Source: Alistipes sp. (GTDB lineage Bacteria > Bacteroidota > Bacteroidia > Bacteroidales > Rikenellaceae). From it: a stretch of 64,000 bases of DNA. Position 1 is the stretch's first letter. Every line of letters begins with the position of its first letter. The DNA lies in assembly GCA_017631275.1 (NCBI GenBank), contig JAGBTQ010000003.1, forward strand, positions 124,001 through 188,000. Reading direction: 5' to 3'. This document shows, piece after piece, positions 24,370 to 32,792 of this stretch. The position numbers were made by a program, and so were the translations under genes. The notes under the pieces are model-generated. The model searched no databases. It saw nothing but the letters and a program-made list of their open reading frames with translations, and was not told the origin of the DNA.

Positions 24370-25119
24370 ATGAAGAGAGTATTATTTTTGGTTGTTGCAC
24401 TCTTAGCTGTGGCGCTCACAAGTGCCTCGGCGCAGCATATCGCTAATGTTAGAAGTTCGATTGGTCGCACCGCAGCTAATGGCGGTGTTGTAACAATAAC
24501 CGAGGACGAGGGTGTTAAAACTGCTATTGCAAAGGTTGAGGAGAAGACCTCTACGCCATCAAAGGCTTCTGGCTATCGCTTTGTGATATACTACGATAAC
24601 GAGCAGTATGCCGATGAGCGTGCCGCAAAAGAGTTGCGCAAGTTCCGCGCTAAGTTTAAGGACATTACCTCGTATATATCTTCTGAGAGCCCCTCTTTTA
24701 GAGTTGTTGTTGGCGACTGCTTCAACTATGAGGATGTAGCCATCGTGCGCAACCATATCATCGATGATTATCCAGATGCGGCGCTTAGCGATGCGAGCAT
24801 ACCTTATCGCGTGTTGTGCCGTATTAATGGTACTAATAGCATGCGTATTGAGCGCAGTGGCTATGTGACAGGCGGTATAGAACTTGATAGTATCACCTAT
24901 GACGAGGTTGACCTCGAGGGTAATGTTGTTGCAGCTCCCGCAGAGGAGGCCCCAGCTACTGAGACAGTTGAGGCACCTGCCACTGAGGAGGCTCCTGCAG
25001 AGGCTCCTGCAGAGGTTGCCGTAGAGGTTGCTACAGAGGTTCCCGCTGAGGTTACAGCAGAAGTTCCTGCTGTTGAGGCTGCCACTGAGGAGATTCCTGC
25101 TACTGAGTCGGTAGAGTAG
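24370..25119 (+). CDS. Exported protein with SPOR-like fold and long A/E/P-rich tail
   Basis: The 249-residue protein has a signal peptide (about 1-21, ending ASAQ). The middle (about 70-150) reads YRFVIYYDNEQYADERAAKE and FRVVVGDCFNYEDVAIVRNH, with a layout that recalls SPOR-domain peptidoglycan binding (inference). From about residue 185 it becomes a low-complexity Ala/Glu/Pro/Val tail of EEAPA, EVPAE and similar words. The tail resembles those of the three small lipoproteins that follow. Confidence 0.75.
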   Translation: MKRVLFLVVALLAVALTSASAQHIANVRSSIGRTAANGGVVTITEDEGVKTAIAKVEEKTSTPSKASGYRFVIYYDNEQYADERAAKELRKFRAKFKDITSYISSESPSFRVVVGDCFNYEDVAIVRNHIIDDYPDAALSDASIPYRVLCRINGTNSMRIERSGYVTGGIELDSITYDEVDLEGNVVAAPAEEAPATETVEAPATEEAPAEAPAEVAVEVATEVPAEVTAEVPAVEAATEEIPATESVE

Positions 25120-25173
25120 AAATAGTCACTTTACAAAAAACCTAAATGTTTAACCAATAAAAAAGAATCGATT

Positions 25174-25488
25174 ATGAAGAAGTTGTTGATCGTTGCAGTT
25201 TTGTTTATGGCTGCTGCTATGGTTGCTTGCTGTGGTAACCAGGAGAATAAGGATTGCGATAAGGCATGCTGCGAGAATAAGACAGAGTGCTGCGAGAAGG
25301 CTGAGTGCGAGAAGGCTGCAGATTGCGAGAAGTGCGCTGATTGCGAGAAGAAGGCTGAGTGCGACAAGCAGGGCGAGTGCTGCAAGAAGGCAGAGTGCGA
25401 GAAGAAAGCTGAGTGTGAGAAGAAGGAGTGCTGCAAGAAGGCTGAGTGTGAGAAGAAGGCTGAGGCTCCAGCTGAGGAGACTAAATAA
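25174..25488 (+). CDS. Small Cys/Lys/Glu-rich lipoprotein
   Basis: The lipobox MVAC places the lipidated Cys at residue 19. The mature part of about 86 residues holds 19 cysteines, many in repeated C-E-K-K-A-E units (KAECEKKAECEKKECC). It has almost no hydrophobic residues and so no ordinary folded core. Its Cys spacing is reminiscent of metallothionein-like metal or thiol buffers, but no known family is matched. A strong terminator follows. It lies 54 bases after the previous gene without an evident promoter. It is read in the frame with a normal signal peptide; the overlapping Arg-rich frame is a shadow. Confidence 0.85.
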   Translation: MKKLLIVAVLFMAAAMVACCGNQENKDCDKACCENKTECCEKAECEKAADCEKCADCEKKAECDKQGECCKKAECEKKAECEKKECCKKAECEKKAEAPAEETK

Positions 25489-25541
25489 TTCAATTAGAGA
25501 AATAGGATTATTTTGGTCTAAAGTTCTATATGTAACAAGAG

Positions 25542-25576
25542 AGCGCTTGGTGTTTTTCCAAGCGCTTTTTCTTGTT
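25542..25576 (+). terminator. Intrinsic terminator after the Cys-rich lipoprotein
   Basis: AGCGCTTGG, loop TGTTTTT, CCAAGCGCT, then TTTT and a second T-run. Confidence 0.9.
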
Positions 25577-25687
25577 TTTTAGGCTATCAATAGCATTTTT
25601 ACTAAATATTTGTATGCAAAAATAGACTGTTTTAGGGGGTGATATTGCATATCTATGCTATAAATAAGTATTTTTCTGCATATTACA

Positions 25688-25718
25688 TTGTTACAATAGA
25701 AATAATTAACTATATTTG
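25688..25718 (+). promoter_or_regulatory. Promoter of the EAPAAE-repeat lipoprotein
   Basis: TTGT at 25688-25691, a 19-base spacer and TATATTTG at 25711-25718; leader of about 40 bases. Confidence 0.75.
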
Positions 25719-25763
25719 CGTTACGATTTTTTTAAACAACCGTTTAATTTAAACTTTATAATT

Positions 25764-25976
25764 ATGAAGAAGATCTTTACACTTGCAGCTATGTTTGCTG
25801 CTGTTGCTCTTGTATCTTGCGCAGAGCAGGCACAGAAGGAGAACGCTGAGGAGGCTGCTCCAGCAGTTGAGGCTGTTGAGGCTCCAGCAGCTGAGGAGGC
25901 ACCTGCAGCAGAGGAGGCTCCAGCAGCAGAGGAGGCACCTGCAGCAGAGGAGGCTCCAGCTGAGAAGGCTGAGTAA
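25764..25976 (+). CDS. Small lipoprotein with EAPAAE repeats
   Basis: The 70-residue protein has a signal peptide with lipobox LVSC (Cys18). The mature part is almost wholly Ala/Glu/Pro, with four tandem EEAPAA units (about 42-65), and ends AEKAE. Such extended, acidic chains often act as surface tethers or spacers. The open frame extends upstream, but this start is the first ATG with a signal peptide and lies 45 bases past a consensus promoter. It has its own terminator. Confidence 0.8.
   Translation: MKKIFTLAAMFAAVALVSCAEQAQKENAEEAAPAVEAVEAPAAEEAPAAEEAPAAEEAPAAEEAPAEKAE
25880..25964 (+). repeat. 18-bp coding tandem repeat (EEAPAA)
   Basis: Units of GAGGAGGCWCCWGCAGCA run from 25893; ACCT and TCCA versions alternate, so the true unit may be 36 bp. 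Copy number change would lengthen or shorten the lipoprotein in frame. Confidence 0.8.
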
Positions 25977-25997
25977 TTTATTATCTCAGTACGAGAA

Positions 25998-26027
25998 AGG
26001 CAATAGGAAAACCTATTGCCTTTTTTA
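25998..26027 (+). terminator. Intrinsic terminator after the EAPAAE lipoprotein
   Basis: AGGCAATAGG, AAAA loop, CCTATTGCCT and six T. The next gene starts 26 bases later with no promoter visible, so some read-through may supply it. Confidence 0.9.
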
Positions 26028-26052
26028 GTAACTATTTAGCACTATTATACCT

Positions 26053-26502
26053 ATGAAGAAGATTTATACATTCGCACTTTTGTTTGCAACTTGTGCTCTT
26101 GTAGCTTGTGGTGGCTCACAGCCTAAGTCGGCTGATAGCGAGTACCAGGAGGAGTATGAGCAGTTGACTGAGGAGGCTCAAAACGAGATTGAGGAGCTTA
26201 CTAACGAGGCTGAGGCTGAGATTGAGGAGCTCACAAAGAGCATGGAGGTAGCTGCTGATAAGGTTGAAGAGAGTGAGGTTGAGGCACGTGCCGAGGAGTT
26301 TATGAACAAGGCGGTGGATAAGACCGAGAAGTTCTTGAACAAGGCAGCCGACAAGACTGAGGAGTTTGGCAAGAAGGCCGAGGTCGAGGCAAAGGAGTTT
26401 GCTGATAAGGCTGAGGTTAAGGCAAAGGAGTTTGCTGGCAAGGCCGAGGAGAAGATGGGCAACGTAGCAAAGAGCATTGAGGAGTGGGGCAAGAAGCTCT
26501 AA
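26053..26502 (+). CDS. Small lipoprotein with charged amphipathic helix repeats
   Basis: The lipobox LVAC places the lipidated Cys at residue 19. The mature 131-residue chain is one long Glu/Lys/Ala helix made of about 11-residue units (NKAADKTEEFG, KKAEVEAKEFA, DKAEVKAKEFA), a pattern of LEA group 3 or apolipoprotein-like helices. Acidic units come first and mixed-charge units last, ending EEWGKKL. Such helices can bind membranes or stay unfolded until dry or crowded. The function is unknown. An intrinsic terminator follows at 26525. Confidence 0.8.
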   Translation: MKKIYTFALLFATCALVACGGSQPKSADSEYQEEYEQLTEEAQNEIEELTNEAEAEIEELTKSMEVAADKVEESEVEARAEEFMNKAVDKTEKFLNKAADKTEEFGKKAEVEAKEFADKAEVKAKEFAGKAEEKMGNVAKSIEEWGKKL

Positions 26503-26524
26503 TCCGTGCTTATCTAATATTTTG

Positions 26525-26554
26525 AGTCTGCCTAATTTAGGCAGACTTTTTTTG
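26525..26554 (+). terminator. Intrinsic terminator after the helical lipoprotein
   Basis: AGTCTGCCTAA pairs with TTAGGCAGACT, followed by seven T. Confidence 0.9.
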
Positions 26555-26564
26555 TGCTTTGCGC

Positions 26565-26594
26565 TTTGGCTTGAGCCGAAATTTTGTAAATTTG
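26565..26594 (+). promoter_or_regulatory. Promoter of the outer-membrane barrel gene
   Basis: TTTG at 26565-26568, an 18-base spacer and TAAATTTG at 26587-26594, about 28 bases before the ATG. Confidence 0.7.
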
Positions 26595-26622
26595 TAGAGC
26601 ATAAACAACCCTATTCCAATAA

Positions 26623-29076
26623 ATGAAGCTCCATGTAGTAAGATATTTGGCTCTGATTGCCATGTTCGCCCTCTTCTCGCAACATGTTGTTGCACAGGAG
26701 GACGAGGAGGACTATCGCCAATATAAGTTCTATAAGGAGGACGATGATGTGTTGGAGGTTATGGCCCAGGAGGTCGATTCGTTGTCTATCTATGCTCAGA
26801 GCACTGCTTGGTCGCGCTACCAGGGTTGGGACTATGAGCTACGTTCGTTGGGCTATGCTCCTCGTGGTGTGGAACGGTTTGTTTGTGGCTATACCTTTGA
26901 GGATGTTGCCATTAGCAGTCGAACATCACGCCTTTTGTCGAGGCTCGGCATGCGCGATGAGTATGTTGTGGGCATTAGTGGTGTTGATGGCTCGGTTGGA
27001 AGTGCTAAGCGCCACACCTTTCATGGCAACGCCCCACGCGCGCTTAGGCATGAATTTAATGCCAATCTTTCGGGGCGCACTACACTTATGTCGCTGAGCC
27101 ACAGAGCGTCGTATACGCTCGGCAAGAGCGATGTTGTGCTCGATGATGATTGGCAACTCGCTGAGTATATAAATGTTAGCACCGGCCCCGACCTATATGT
27201 CGATGGACTATTTTCTAATGGTGCCGAGGCGGGTGTGTCGCTTAGTCGCCAGTGGAGTAATAACTCGCTTGTTCTCTCTGCCATGCTCCCGTGGTCGCGG
27301 CGCAGTGTGCGTCAGGCAACCTACGAGGAGGCGGTCGTGCTCACCCAAAACTATGGCTACAATCCTGCCTGGGGCTTGCAGGGTGGTAAGATGCGTAGTA
27401 GCCGCATTAACAGCATGTTAGCACCCACGCTTCTCGCCTCGTGGCAGCGTAGGCTCGGCATGTGGACGACGATGCGTCTAAGCGGCGTTGTGGAGGTTGA
27501 GCGCAGTGGCCGCACAGCCCTGTCGTGGTGCGACGCTACTAGTGCCATGCCCGACAACTATCGTTATCTGCCCTCGTACTACACCGATGACGATGCTTCG
27601 CGTGAGCTTGCCGAGGCGTGGCGATATAGTGATGTGCGCTACACGCAGATAGCCTGGGACGAGCTATATCATACAAATGCAATTCAAAGCGATGGGCATG
27701 CAGCCTACTTTGTCGAGAATAGGCGCACAAATAGTCAGCACTACGCCCTAAACCTCGACTTTACGACGCTATTTCGTGGTGTTAGCTTGGAGTATGGCTT
27801 GCGTGCTGGGCTCAGTTCTGATAGATGTTTTAAGGTTGTCGATGATCTTCTAGGTGCTCGTTATCTGCTTGATATAGACTATTTTGTGCGTGATGATGCT
27901 ACCTATGCAACTAAGTATCGTAACAACCTGCAATCTTCAGACCTTGAGGTTGTAAGTGGTGAGCACTTTGGCTACGACTACCGCCTATCGCAACTCTCAG
28001 TATCGGCATATGGTGTTGCTCGTTGGCAAAAGTGGGATATGGATTTCGAGATGGGTGTGGAGCTCTCCACTGCGACCACTCGTCGTCGAGGCTACTTCGA
28101 GAAGGAGCTATTTTCGGGCAGTCGCTCCTATGGTCGCTCGCGCGCCGTTAATCTCTTTCCCGCGCGTTTTAATCTTGCTTGGACCTATGACTTTGGTTGT
28201 CATGTGCTTGATGCTAAGCTGCTTGTTTCGGGCAATACTCCTAAGGCAGAGTTGCTCTTTCTCCAGCCGCAGTATAATAATCGCTTAGCAGACAACCCCT
28301 CGCTCGGTCGTTGCTTCGCTTTTGAAGTGGGCTATGGCATTGTGCGCCATCGCTTTAGCCTCGATGCCACTTTATACACGTCATACTACGCCAATGAGTG
28401 CGACATGTTGCACTACTACGATGACATTGCGGGTGAGTATGTAGATGCTGAGGTTAGTCATATCAAGCGCCTGAACTATGGTGTGGAGCTTCGTGCAAAG
28501 GGGCAGTGGTCGCAACATCTCAGCTCCAAGGCTCTATTAAATATTGGTCGTCATCGCTATGTTGGCAGTGCCACTGTTACTACCTATGCCGATAATGATA
28601 ACGACCTTGTTGCCATATCTCGTTCAGCCATTGGTGGTTGCAACACTTCGCAGCCCGAAATTGCGCTATATGCTGACGTGGCCTATCGTCGTATGGGCTG
28701 GCAGGCAGTTCTGTCGTTTAACTATGTCGGTCTAAGGAGTGCTGCACCCTCGTTTGTGCGTCGCACCGAGCGAGTATATACCTATGCTACCTCGCCCGAG
28801 GAGCAAGACATGCTACTTAATCAAGAGTCGTTGGGTGCTGCCACATCGCTCAACTTATCCCTATCAAAGCGTTTTCAACTTGCTGATAATAGGTACATTA
28901 GGGTAAACCTCTCGCTTGATAATCTGCTTGGCGCACGAAACATAAGCAGTGGCTATGAGCAACATCGTGTGCGCGAGGTCCATATCGGTGAAAGAGAACA
29001 TGTGCGCCCATTTGCCAACAAGGTAATGTATGGCTATGGACGCACATGTAGAGTTAATCTAAGCTTCGGATTTTAA
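26623..29076 (+). CDS. Large outer-membrane beta-barrel protein (TonB-receptor-like, no clear plug)
   Basis: The 817-residue protein has a signal peptide (about 1-25) and an acidic segment (EDEEDYRQYKFYKEDDD). From about residue 130 to the end it is a series of alternating strands rich in Tyr, Trp and Ser, as in TonB-dependent receptor barrels, and it ends in Phe (RVNLSFGF), the usual BAM signal. The region where a plug and carboxypeptidase-like domain would be is short, and no TonB box is evident. A plug-less relative of TonB receptors is the best description. It stands alone and converges on the cytochrome peroxidase gene with six bases between stops. Confidence 0.8.
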   Translation: MKLHVVRYLALIAMFALFSQHVVAQEDEEDYRQYKFYKEDDDVLEVMAQEVDSLSIYAQSTAWSRYQGWDYELRSLGYAPRGVERFVCGYTFEDVAISSRTSRLLSRLGMRDEYVVGISGVDGSVGSAKRHTFHGNAPRALRHEFNANLSGRTTLMSLSHRASYTLGKSDVVLDDDWQLAEYINVSTGPDLYVDGLFSNGAEAGVSLSRQWSNNSLVLSAMLPWSRRSVRQATYEEAVVLTQNYGYNPAWGLQGGKMRSSRINSMLAPTLLASWQRRLGMWTTMRLSGVVEVERSGRTALSWCDATSAMPDNYRYLPSYYTDDDASRELAEAWRYSDVRYTQIAWDELYHTNAIQSDGHAAYFVENRRTNSQHYALNLDFTTLFRGVSLEYGLRAGLSSDRCFKVVDDLLGARYLLDIDYFVRDDATYATKYRNNLQSSDLEVVSGEHFGYDYRLSQLSVSAYGVARWQKWDMDFEMGVELSTATTRRRGYFEKELFSGSRSYGRSRAVNLFPARFNLAWTYDFGCHVLDAKLLVSGNTPKAELLFLQPQYNNRLADNPSLGRCFAFEVGYGIVRHRFSLDATLYTSYYANECDMLHYYDDIAGEYVDAEVSHIKRLNYGVELRAKGQWSQHLSSKALLNIGRHRYVGSATVTTYADNDNDLVAISRSAIGGCNTSQPEIALYADVAYRRMGWQAVLSFNYVGLRSAAPSFVRRTERVYTYATSPEEQDMLLNQESLGAATSLNLSLSKRFQLADNRYIRVNLSLDNLLGARNISSGYEQHRVREVHIGEREHVRPFANKVMYGYGRTCRVNLSFGF

Positions 29077-29082
29077 TCTCCG

Positions 29083-30537
29083 TTACTCGTGGTCGTGGTC
29101 ATGGTCATGATGGTGGTGGTCGTGGTCGGCACCGAGCGTTACGCCATACTCATAAGGCGTTGTTAGCTTCTTACCTTGGTACTCGCCTGTTAGCGTGCGT
29201 AGGAATGCCACGATGTCGTTAATCTCCTGCTCGTTGAGTCTCTTATCTACCTGATAGTAAGCCATATCACGTACTGCCTCCTCCAATGTTGGACGTGTGC
29301 CGTCGTGGAAATATGGCCATGTTAGCTCCACGTTGCGAAGACCTGGGGTCTTGAAGCGGTGGATGTCGCGCTCGAGCTTAGTCTCCTTGTTGCGACCGTT
29401 ATCCTCCACGTTTGGCTGGTGGTTAAGCTCCTTGTCGGCATCACGATCAGCGAAGTAGTCGTGATATATGCCCATAAGCTCGTACGACTCGCCACCGAGG
29501 TTTGCACCCACGTGACATGTTGCACAGCTATACTCCTTAAAGAGCTCATAGCCTCGCTTCTCCTGCTCATTAAGTGCTGCATCGTCGCCACGCAACCACT
29601 TGTCGAACTGTGAGTTAGGTGTTACGAGTGTACGCTCAAATGCTGCAATGGCATTTGTTATGTTCTGCTCGGTGAAGCCCTCGGGATATACCTCCTTAAA
29701 CTCTGCTACGAACTTAGCATCTTTGTTTAGCTTGGCGATAATCTCGTCGAACGATGCCGAAGCCATCTCAATAGGGTTGAGTGGAGGTCCCGCCGCCTGT
29801 GCCTCGAGAGTCATGGCACGGCCGTCCCAGAACTGCACGAAGTTGTAGGTAGCGTTATATACCGTTGGGGCATTCACACCACCAAGCTGGTCGTTCACGC
29901 CATGCGAATATTGGTGGTTATCAACGCCACCACCGCTAAGGTCGTGACACGTTGCGCACGACACGCTATTATCTACCGATAGGCGAGTGTCATGATAGAG
30001 CTTAAAGCCGAGAGCCACGCGCTTCTCATCAACGTTAGTTGCCTCAGCAATAGGGCGTATAGGCTCGCCACCCAAGCCGTCGTTGTAGTGTGCCTTGCGC
30101 CACTCCTCGGCCCATGCCTGAGCGATGCTGCCCTTAGCCGTGGTGCTCTGGCTGCCCCAGTGCATGAGATAGTACTTTGCAGCAGGCATTGTGCCGTCCA
30201 TAACTACCTTCTCGACCTTAGCAACATCTACTGCCGAGAGCTTCTCGCCATTATTCAAGGCGTTGTACAATGGCATGATGTCGAAGGTGTGGTAGCCCTT
30301 AGCTATATCCTCTTTTACCACTTTGCCCACAACGGGAAGGTTAGCATAAAGGGGCAACTCAGCATCCTGCTGATGACAGCTAAGACAGCCGCCCTGCTCC
30401 AACATAGCCACCATGCGTGCGTCGGCAGTCAGCTCCTCTGAGGGTGGGGTGAGCTGTGCGCGATATACCACTACAAGAACAATGGCTAGTAGTAGTGTCG
30501 CTAGTGATAGACGCTTAAAAGTAAATAACTTCTTCAT
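29083..30537 (-). CDS. Three-heme cytochrome c peroxidase with His/Asp-rich tail
   Basis: The enzyme reduces hydrogen peroxide with electrons from the quinol pool or cytochromes. One N-terminal membrane helix (about 10-25) anchors it. Three heme motifs are present: CLSCH (51-55) in an added N-terminal domain, and CATCH (194-198) and CATCH (338-342) of the ordinary di-heme core. The conserved FKTPGLRNVELTWPYFHDG follows, with TLEEAVRDM providing the Met ligand. The last residues are DHDHHHHDHDHDHE, a probable metal-binding tail. It lies 12 bases after the CcsA gene, so the peroxidase and its heme-attachment machinery are made together. Confidence 0.93.
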   Translation of the reverse strand: MKKLFTFKRLSLATLLLAIVLVVVYRAQLTPPSEELTADARMVAMLEQGGCLSCHQQDAELPLYANLPVVGKVVKEDIAKGYHTFDIMPLYNALNNGEKLSAVDVAKVEKVVMDGTMPAAKYYLMHWGSQSTTAKGSIAQAWAEEWRKAHYNDGLGGEPIRPIAEATNVDEKRVALGFKLYHDTRLSVDNSVSCATCHDLSGGGVDNHQYSHGVNDQLGGVNAPTVYNATYNFVQFWDGRAMTLEAQAAGPPLNPIEMASASFDEIIAKLNKDAKFVAEFKEVYPEGFTEQNITNAIAAFERTLVTPNSQFDKWLRGDDAALNEQEKRGYELFKEYSCATCHVGANLGGESYELMGIYHDYFADRDADKELNHQPNVEDNGRNKETKLERDIHRFKTPGLRNVELTWPYFHDGTRPTLEEAVRDMAYYQVDKRLNEQEINDIVAFLRTLTGEYQGKKLTTPYEYGVTLGADHDHHHHDHDHDHE

Positions 30538-30549
30538 AGCTTGTAGTTT

Positions 30550-31338
30550 TTATTGTTGATTATAAGTATGTACACTCTCCTTTGCCGAGGGTAGATAGTT
30601 TACGCCGTACCAGCACATCTGTAGCGAGAGGAAGGCGGCAATAATAATGGCGTAGTACGCAACGTTTGATCGTCGTGTAGGGCGTGTGGGCAGGTGTATA
30701 GCAAGTAGGAATAGTCCCCATGTTGCTGCTGCCCATGCCTCCTTAGCATCCCAACTCCAATATGCTCCCCACGCATCTTTTGCCCATAGTGCCCCTGTGA
30801 GCATGCCCACGGTAAATAGTCCTATGCCACCGTAGAGCAGCCTCTCGATGACCTCGCGAAGCTCCAGTTTAGCATTGACAATGCCACACATGGCAAGCAG
30901 CGTGGCGCAACCGAGCAATGAGTAGGAGAACATATATACCGAGACGTGGGGTATGAACCATACGCTTTGCAGTGCCGGCATCAGCGACTCGTCGTGTATC
31001 TCGGGGCGCAGAATGTTTATCATGATAAAGACCGTTGCCATGAGCGTCGAGAAGCTCAATATCCAGCGGTAGTGCCACCTATGGTATGTCACCGTGCCCG
31101 CCACGAGCATGAACAGCGAGTACCACAGGCGTGTCTCTCCCATGGTGCGTAGTGGTGGTCGCCCGAGCGTATGCCAGAGCATGCCAACAAACAGAGCCAT
31201 AACTACGATGGCAAGTGACGAGAGCAGGGTAGCCACCCAGCTACGCTCCTTGTGTCGAAGCGCAACAACAGCACCCGCAGCCGAGAGCAAAACGGCTATT
31301 GGTGCGATATATGCAAATATGTTCCAGCCTAGTTCCAT
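30550..31338 (-). CDS. ccsA: Cytochrome c biogenesis protein CcsA/ResC-like
   Basis: CcsA carries heme across the membrane and presents it to ResB/Ccs1 in system II cytochrome c maturation. Eight or so hydrophobic helices and the tryptophan-rich WWD-like motif AYWSWDAKEAWAAATWG (about 195-211) are present. I start at the ATG at 31338 (MELGWNIF), one base after the resB stop; an earlier start at 31371 would overlap resB by over 30 bases and adds a charged LQDLKKRED tail not expected here. It is followed by the cytochrome peroxidase. Confidence 0.9.
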   Translation of the reverse strand: MELGWNIFAYIAPIAVLLSAAGAVVALRHKERSWVATLLSSLAIVVMALFVGMLWHTLGRPPLRTMGETRLWYSLFMLVAGTVTYHRWHYRWILSFSTLMATVFIMINILRPEIHDESLMPALQSVWFIPHVSVYMFSYSLLGCATLLAMCGIVNAKLELREVIERLLYGGIGLFTVGMLTGALWAKDAWGAYWSWDAKEAWAAATWGLFLLAIHLPTRPTRRSNVAYYAIIIAAFLSLQMCWYGVNYLPSAKESVHTYNQQ

Positions 31339-31339
31339 A

Positions 31340-32152
31340 CTATCCTCTCGCTTTTTTAGGTCCTGCAGCAAACATCATCACAGCTCCCGCAAGCAGCATC
31401 ACGATGCCCACAAACGAGAGATAGTGCCACGGCTCGTCGATAATCTCGATTACGGCATAGCCATCTTTGAAGTCGTTTACGATATAAATCTTTGTGCCGA
31501 AGCCCTTAGTTGCGGGGTGGTTCACGCTGAGTGTTGAGCACTTACCATCAATCACAACCTCTGCCTCGATTGCCGAGAGTCGTCCCGCATCATCGCGCTT
31601 GGTGACAACGCTACTAAGTTCTATCTCGAAGCCGATGTTTTCGGCAGCACCACTTGTTGAGTAGGCTATGTTGCTACGCTCGCCCTTTTCGAGTGCCATG
31701 CGTACAACATGACGATCGGGAGCTCCCCAAAATCCTGCTCCAAGAAGTAGTATCAAGCCACAATGTAGCAGCGTAAATCTTAGGCGTATGCCCTGCGCGT
31801 TGCGCCAGCCACGTATGGTTATTAGGGTCAGGTGTGTCAGCGTGAAGAGTGTTGCCGTGATTACTGATAGTGACGTAGTTTTGGGCTCAGCCTGTGTGCC
31901 GAGAACAATGCCCACAACAACCATGAGTGCAAAAGATAACCACGTAGCCTCTGCCGAGAGCATAAACCCTCCGAACGTAGTGCCACGTCTATGCCATAGT
32001 CGTGCTACCGTAGCGAGCCACAACAAAGCCAACAGCACGTTTAGCGGAAAGGCAAACAGTGTAATATCAACACCCTTTATAAAGGTGTCGATTATGACCA
32101 ATACCAAGCCTATAATGCTAATTATCAGCCATCTATGTTTCTTCGCGCTCAT
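31340..32152 (-). CDS. resB: ResB/Ccs1-like cytochrome c biogenesis protein
   Basis: ResB is the apocytochrome partner of CcsA. Three or four N-terminal helices (about 8-26, 32-50, 60-85, 90-110) precede a periplasmic domain (about 135-235, with FEIELSSVVTKRDDAG) and a last helix (LSFVGIVMLLAGAVMMFAAG). I choose the ATG at 32152 (MSAKKHRW, 270 residues); a GTG at 32179 in the same frame would lie at or before the likely transcript start, since a TATCTTTA -7 sits at 32182-32189. Short compared with bacterial ResB (over 400 residues), as is usual in Bacteroidota. Confidence 0.85.
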   Translation of the reverse strand: MSAKKHRWLIISIIGLVLVIIDTFIKGVDITLFAFPLNVLLALLWLATVARLWHRRGTTFGGFMLSAEATWLSFALMVVVGIVLGTQAEPKTTSLSVITATLFTLTHLTLITIRGWRNAQGIRLRFTLLHCGLILLLGAGFWGAPDRHVVRMALEKGERSNIAYSTSGAAENIGFEIELSSVVTKRDDAGRLSAIEAEVVIDGKCSTLSVNHPATKGFGTKIYIVNDFKDGYAVIEIIDEPWHYLSFVGIVMLLAGAVMMFAAGPKKARG

Positions 32153-32181
32153 TTCGCTGTGACTATGCTCCAATTTCACTA

Positions 32182-32189
32182 TAAAGATA
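32182..32189 (-). promoter_or_regulatory. Candidate -7 element of resB-ccsA-peroxidase
   Basis: TAAAGATA on plus reads TATCTTTA on minus, one mismatch from TAnnTTTG. The resulting leader would be about 23-25 bases to the chosen ATG. Confidence 0.4.
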
Positions 32190-32283
32190 AGATTTATTTT
32201 TCTAATTTCGCCTCATCTTCGACAAAAAAATCATGTTTTAGACCACAAAATATTTAGCGCTTACTAACCATCATAAAACAATT

Positions 32284-32317
32284 AGGGCTGTCCGACATTT
32301 GCCGAACAGCCCTAAAA
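32284..32317 (-). terminator. Terminator of the ExbB/ExbD operon
   Basis: On minus, TTAGGGCTGTTCGGCAAATG and its partner form a long hairpin (AGGGCTGT...ACAGCCCT), followed by AATTG and TTTT, 18 bases after the last exbD. Confidence 0.85.
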
Positions 32318-32334
32318 TGTATAAGAGTTAAATA

Positions 32335-32787
32335 TTAATGCACGCGGGTTTTAGCTGCGTATGAGATGCTGTAAGCCTCAGCACGACGCAACTCCTGCTT
32401 AACATCAGTAAGCTTACCTACGGTAGCGGTCTTATCGACACGCAAGTTGATAAGCATCTGCGAAAGTGCCATACCCTTCTTAGCGCTGGCATCGTGTACA
32501 AGGTCCTGGATATCAGAAACCTCGCAGATCTGATCATTAAGCTGAATCTTTAGCGCATCACCTTCGCCACGCTGCAAAGGCTGACCGATCCAGATGTTCA
32601 CCAAACCCTTCTTATCAAGCTCTGTAATCTCGCGAGCCTCAGGCATATTGACATTCACCAATGGATCTGTATCTCGCATGGTCGTTGCCGCCATGAAGAA
32701 GAACAGAAGCATGAAGACGATGTCAGGAAGCGACGAGGTCGACATTGCGGGCACTTCTTTCTTGCCCTTTTTTGCCATTACTGCCAT
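32335..32787 (-). CDS. exbD: ExbD/TolR biopolymer transport protein (second copy)
   Basis: ExbD couples the proton gradient through ExbB to TonB for outer-membrane transport. The 150-residue protein has a Lys-rich cytosolic start, one membrane helix with the functional Asp (STSSLPDIVFMLLFFFMAA; Asp at about 22) and a periplasmic domain. A second in-frame ATG gives MAKKGKKEV three residues later and may be the real start. It is the last gene of the unit, five bases after the other exbD. The two ExbD proteins differ in length and domain detail. Confidence 0.93.
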   Translation of the reverse strand: MAVMAKKGKKEVPAMSTSSLPDIVFMLLFFFMAATTMRDTDPLVNVNMPEAREITELDKKGLVNIWIGQPLQRGEGDALKIQLNDQICEVSDIQDLVHDASAKKGMALSQMLINLRVDKTATVGKLTDVKQELRRAEAYSISYAAKTRVH

Positions 32788-32792
32788 AATTA

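Noticed and set aside
25193..25582. Arg-rich ORF in the frame next to the Cys-rich lipoprotein
   Set aside because: Shadow frame without a signal peptide; the Cys-rich frame has a proper lipobox and ends before a terminator.
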